This document shows, in pieces, positions 62,001 to 64,000 of a stretch of 64,000 bases of DNA. A program made the translations under genes and the position numbers. Numbering within the stretch: position 1 is the first letter of the stretch; every line of letters starts with the position of its first letter. This stretch comes from Protonemura montana. Taxonomy: Eukaryota; Arthropoda; Insecta; Plecoptera; Nemouridae. The stretch lies in the NCBI GenBank assembly GCA_947568835.1, contig OX387603.1, positions 16,826,651 to 16,890,650 on the forward strand, written 5' to 3'. The notes under the pieces were generated by a model. That model had not been told where the DNA came from. It worked only from the letters and a program-made list of their open reading frames with translations, and did not search any database.

Positions 62001-64000
62001 ATTGGACGGAATCCATAGTAAAAGCCAAATCCTCATAAAGAGTGAAAAGTAAACCTGATAACTAAGTACAGCTGTGCGTCGGCGGCTCGTTGAGTCGGCA
62101 GGACCTGTCGTGTCGGTTGCTCGGAAAGAAGTGACGAGTGCTTCAATTCGTTTCTCTTTGTCTCGTCTTGACGGTTGACAGCAGATCGTGACGGGGCTGG
62201 GTCGATAACTTTTGTCGAGATCGACCGCAGGGAGGCGCCATCTAACAGAGACTTTCGGGACCAGTTCAGCCGCTAGATTTGAACTGTGACAATGTATTAA
62301 ATTTCAATCAAAAGTCTCTGCATCCAAGAATATATAACTAATGGAGGTGTGCAAGCAGCGTACACCCTGCAAAAGCTGGTTCTAACGGAGTGTTTCATCT
62401 CTGCACAGGTTGCAGTGCTGCTTCTCGATACTCAGGGTGCGTTCGACAGCGAGAGCACAGTGCGAGATTGTGCCACTGTGTTTGCACTCAGCACTATGGT
62501 CAGCTCCGTGCAGGTATGCAATCACATCACTCACAAGTCACTCACCATATGATCAGAACCATAGCCTTTCAGAAATCTTACCTTAACATCTCATTAAAAG
62601 GAATGGCATCATTCTAAAAATGCCCAGATATAAAGAATTACAGTTTAACACATTTCTATATAAACCACATTCTTTCAATATCAAACACTAAATTTAGTCT
62701 AAGAGACTAAAAAGAACTAGCCTATGCTGAATATCTCCATTATTTGGGGAGAAAGTATAAAGCAAGCCTGCCGCTTGCATTCTGAAACACAGATTAAGTT
62801 GGTGTTTTAAGTTAGTTCAATCGTGCAAACTCAACGGTTGTATCAGCATTAACTTAACCCTTCTAAGGTTTGATCTTGTCATATCCCTCTTTTAAGGTGT
62901 ACAACCTGATGCACAACGTGCAAGAAGACGACCTGCAGCACCTTCAGCTGTTTACTGAGTACGGCAAACTGGCCCTGGCCGAGTCAGGGGCCACCCCGTT
63001 CCAGCGGCTGCAGTTCCTCGTGCGGGACTGGAGCTTTCCGTATGAAGCACCATACGGCGCGGTCGGAGGAGAACAGGCAAGTTCGTACAGATGGACTGTG
63101 GTGATTTTTTTTAGACTATTGCCTGGTGTTATGACTTTCTCACCATCTGCCAATGGGCTAGATAGACCATTATACAAACTTCTAGCAACATAGTAAGTTA
63201 AAAAGTTGTAAAATATCGATTTAAAAGATTCTCTCTAGAGGTTGCTTTCTGTTTTCTGAAATCGGATATTATCTGAATTTCGTATTCTGTCAAGAATTTG
63301 TGACGTTTTCACTATGACATGTTCTAGACTAGATCTTGCTCTATCTTTGCTGTCACCAACTTGCATCTCTGAAAATGTTGATTCTGCTAGGTCCTGGCTA
63401 AGCGGCTAGCGGTGAACGACAAGCAGCACTCGGAGCTGCAAGGTCTCCGAGCGCACATCCGATCGTGCTTCCAGGAGATCGGCTGCTTCCTAATGCCGCA
63501 TCCCGGACTGAAGGTTGCCACCAACCCAGAATTTGATGGCAAACTAGCTGGTAGGTTGTGAGACCAGTGAGATTAGAGTGATCAGTTCGGTATAAAAAGC
63601 TTACTTTTGGTAAAGAAGCATCACTTTTGCTGACAGTGTTATTAGAGTGATTACATCACTCCTGGATTTAAATCATTCCTAATGCATAAGCACCCTATTG
63701 CTCTGACTGTATTTTATTATGCTGATCCTGCAATCCTAGGCTATGGTAACTTTGCTTACGTTGCAACAGGAAGCTACAAGTTAAATTGCAACTACAGATT
63801 TTTATGCAATTTTAGTTTTGTCTTTGATTATTAGTTAATCCATCAATAATTGGCTTAAAAAAATAAAATGGCATTTCATTGCGGCATTATTCTAAGAAGA
63901 CATATTGAAGCATCAACTACAATTGGACACAAATAATTCTATGTCCTCCAGCAGAAGGATGGCTCCGATTGAGCTATAAATGCTGAATGCTGTAATATGA
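59054..64000 (+). CDS. atl: Atlastin, 5' part (dynamin-like GTPase of the ER); runs off the right edge
   Basis: Membrane-anchored GTPase that tethers and fuses ER tubules. Six coding exons are visible: 59054-59114, 60387-60628, 60850-60984, 62409-62513, 62897-63076 and 63391-63550. They give 294 complete codons plus one base, all in frame. The GTPase domain shows the P loop GAFRKGKS (81-88), the segment [14 protein letters not shown] with the switch I threonines, the switch II DTQG (153-156, followed by AFDSES), and the RD guanine-recognition motif in [11 protein letters not shown] (224-225). [16 protein letters not shown] marks the end of the G domain. The rest of the family protein (three-helix bundle, two membrane hairpins, amphipathic tail) lies beyond 64,000. 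The ATG has a good context (AAGATGG). The donor of exon 5 is GC rather than GT. Intron 3 contains a probable solo LTR. Confidence 0.96.
61393..62291. mobile_element. Probable solo LTR (899 bp) in atlastin intron 3
   Basis: The segment starts TGTCAC and ends GTGACA, a short inverted terminus of the TG...CA type usual for LTRs. ATGT occurs directly before (61389-61392) and directly after (62292-62295), a 4 bp target duplication typical of Ty3/gypsy-like insertions. Its base composition is more GC-rich and CpG-rich than the surrounding intron. It has no coding capacity of note. No second LTR or internal retroelement region is present in the intron, so recombination between two LTRs is the likely origin. 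Orientation is not determined. Confidence 0.65.

Overview
The window looks like chromosomal DNA from an invertebrate animal, most likely an arthropod. Genes are split into many short exons by GT-AG introns. Non-coding DNA is AT-rich and full of mobile-element remains. The C-terminal oxygen-degron core of the HIF-alpha protein reads MRAPYIP, the form I associate with arthropod proteins. I cannot name the species.

Layout. (1) At 1-2.5 kb a gene of unknown identity runs on the minus strand. Two exons (1062-1214 and 2241-2520) join in frame, and further small exons are possible up to about 15.3 kb. (2) From 2.5 to 21.5 kb there is no convincing gene. The interval holds GC-rich blocks, a MITE-like inverted repeat, a cluster of ETS/CRE-like sites and a SINE derived from 5S rRNA. 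(3) From 21,843 to 45,463 (+) a complete 13-exon hypoxia-inducible factor alpha gene encodes 785 residues. It has bHLH, PAS-A and PAS-B domains, both prolyl-hydroxylation degrons and a C-terminal activation domain with the FIH-type asparagine. (4) From 48,372 to 58,579 (+) a complete 10-exon DEAD-box helicase gene of the DDX19/Dbp5 type encodes 469 residues. Its third intron carries a 4.1 kb DNA transposon with near-identical ~480 bp inverted repeats and an uninterrupted 860-residue antisense ORF. (5) From 59,054 to the right edge (+) lie the first six coding exons of atlastin. Its third intron holds a probable 899 bp solo LTR, and its fifth intron uses a GC donor.

The three plus-strand genes are arranged head to tail and have unrelated cellular jobs: oxygen-responsive transcription, mRNA export and ER membrane fusion. 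Nothing suggests that they work as a unit. Exon joins were derived by hand from splice sites, reading phase and family homology. All phases agree, and the HIF and DDX19 totals divide exactly by three. The most notable features are the very young-looking transposon, the complete dual oxygen-sensing architecture of the HIF protein, the 5S-derived SINE family and a 99+99 bp palindrome with a telomere-like loop.
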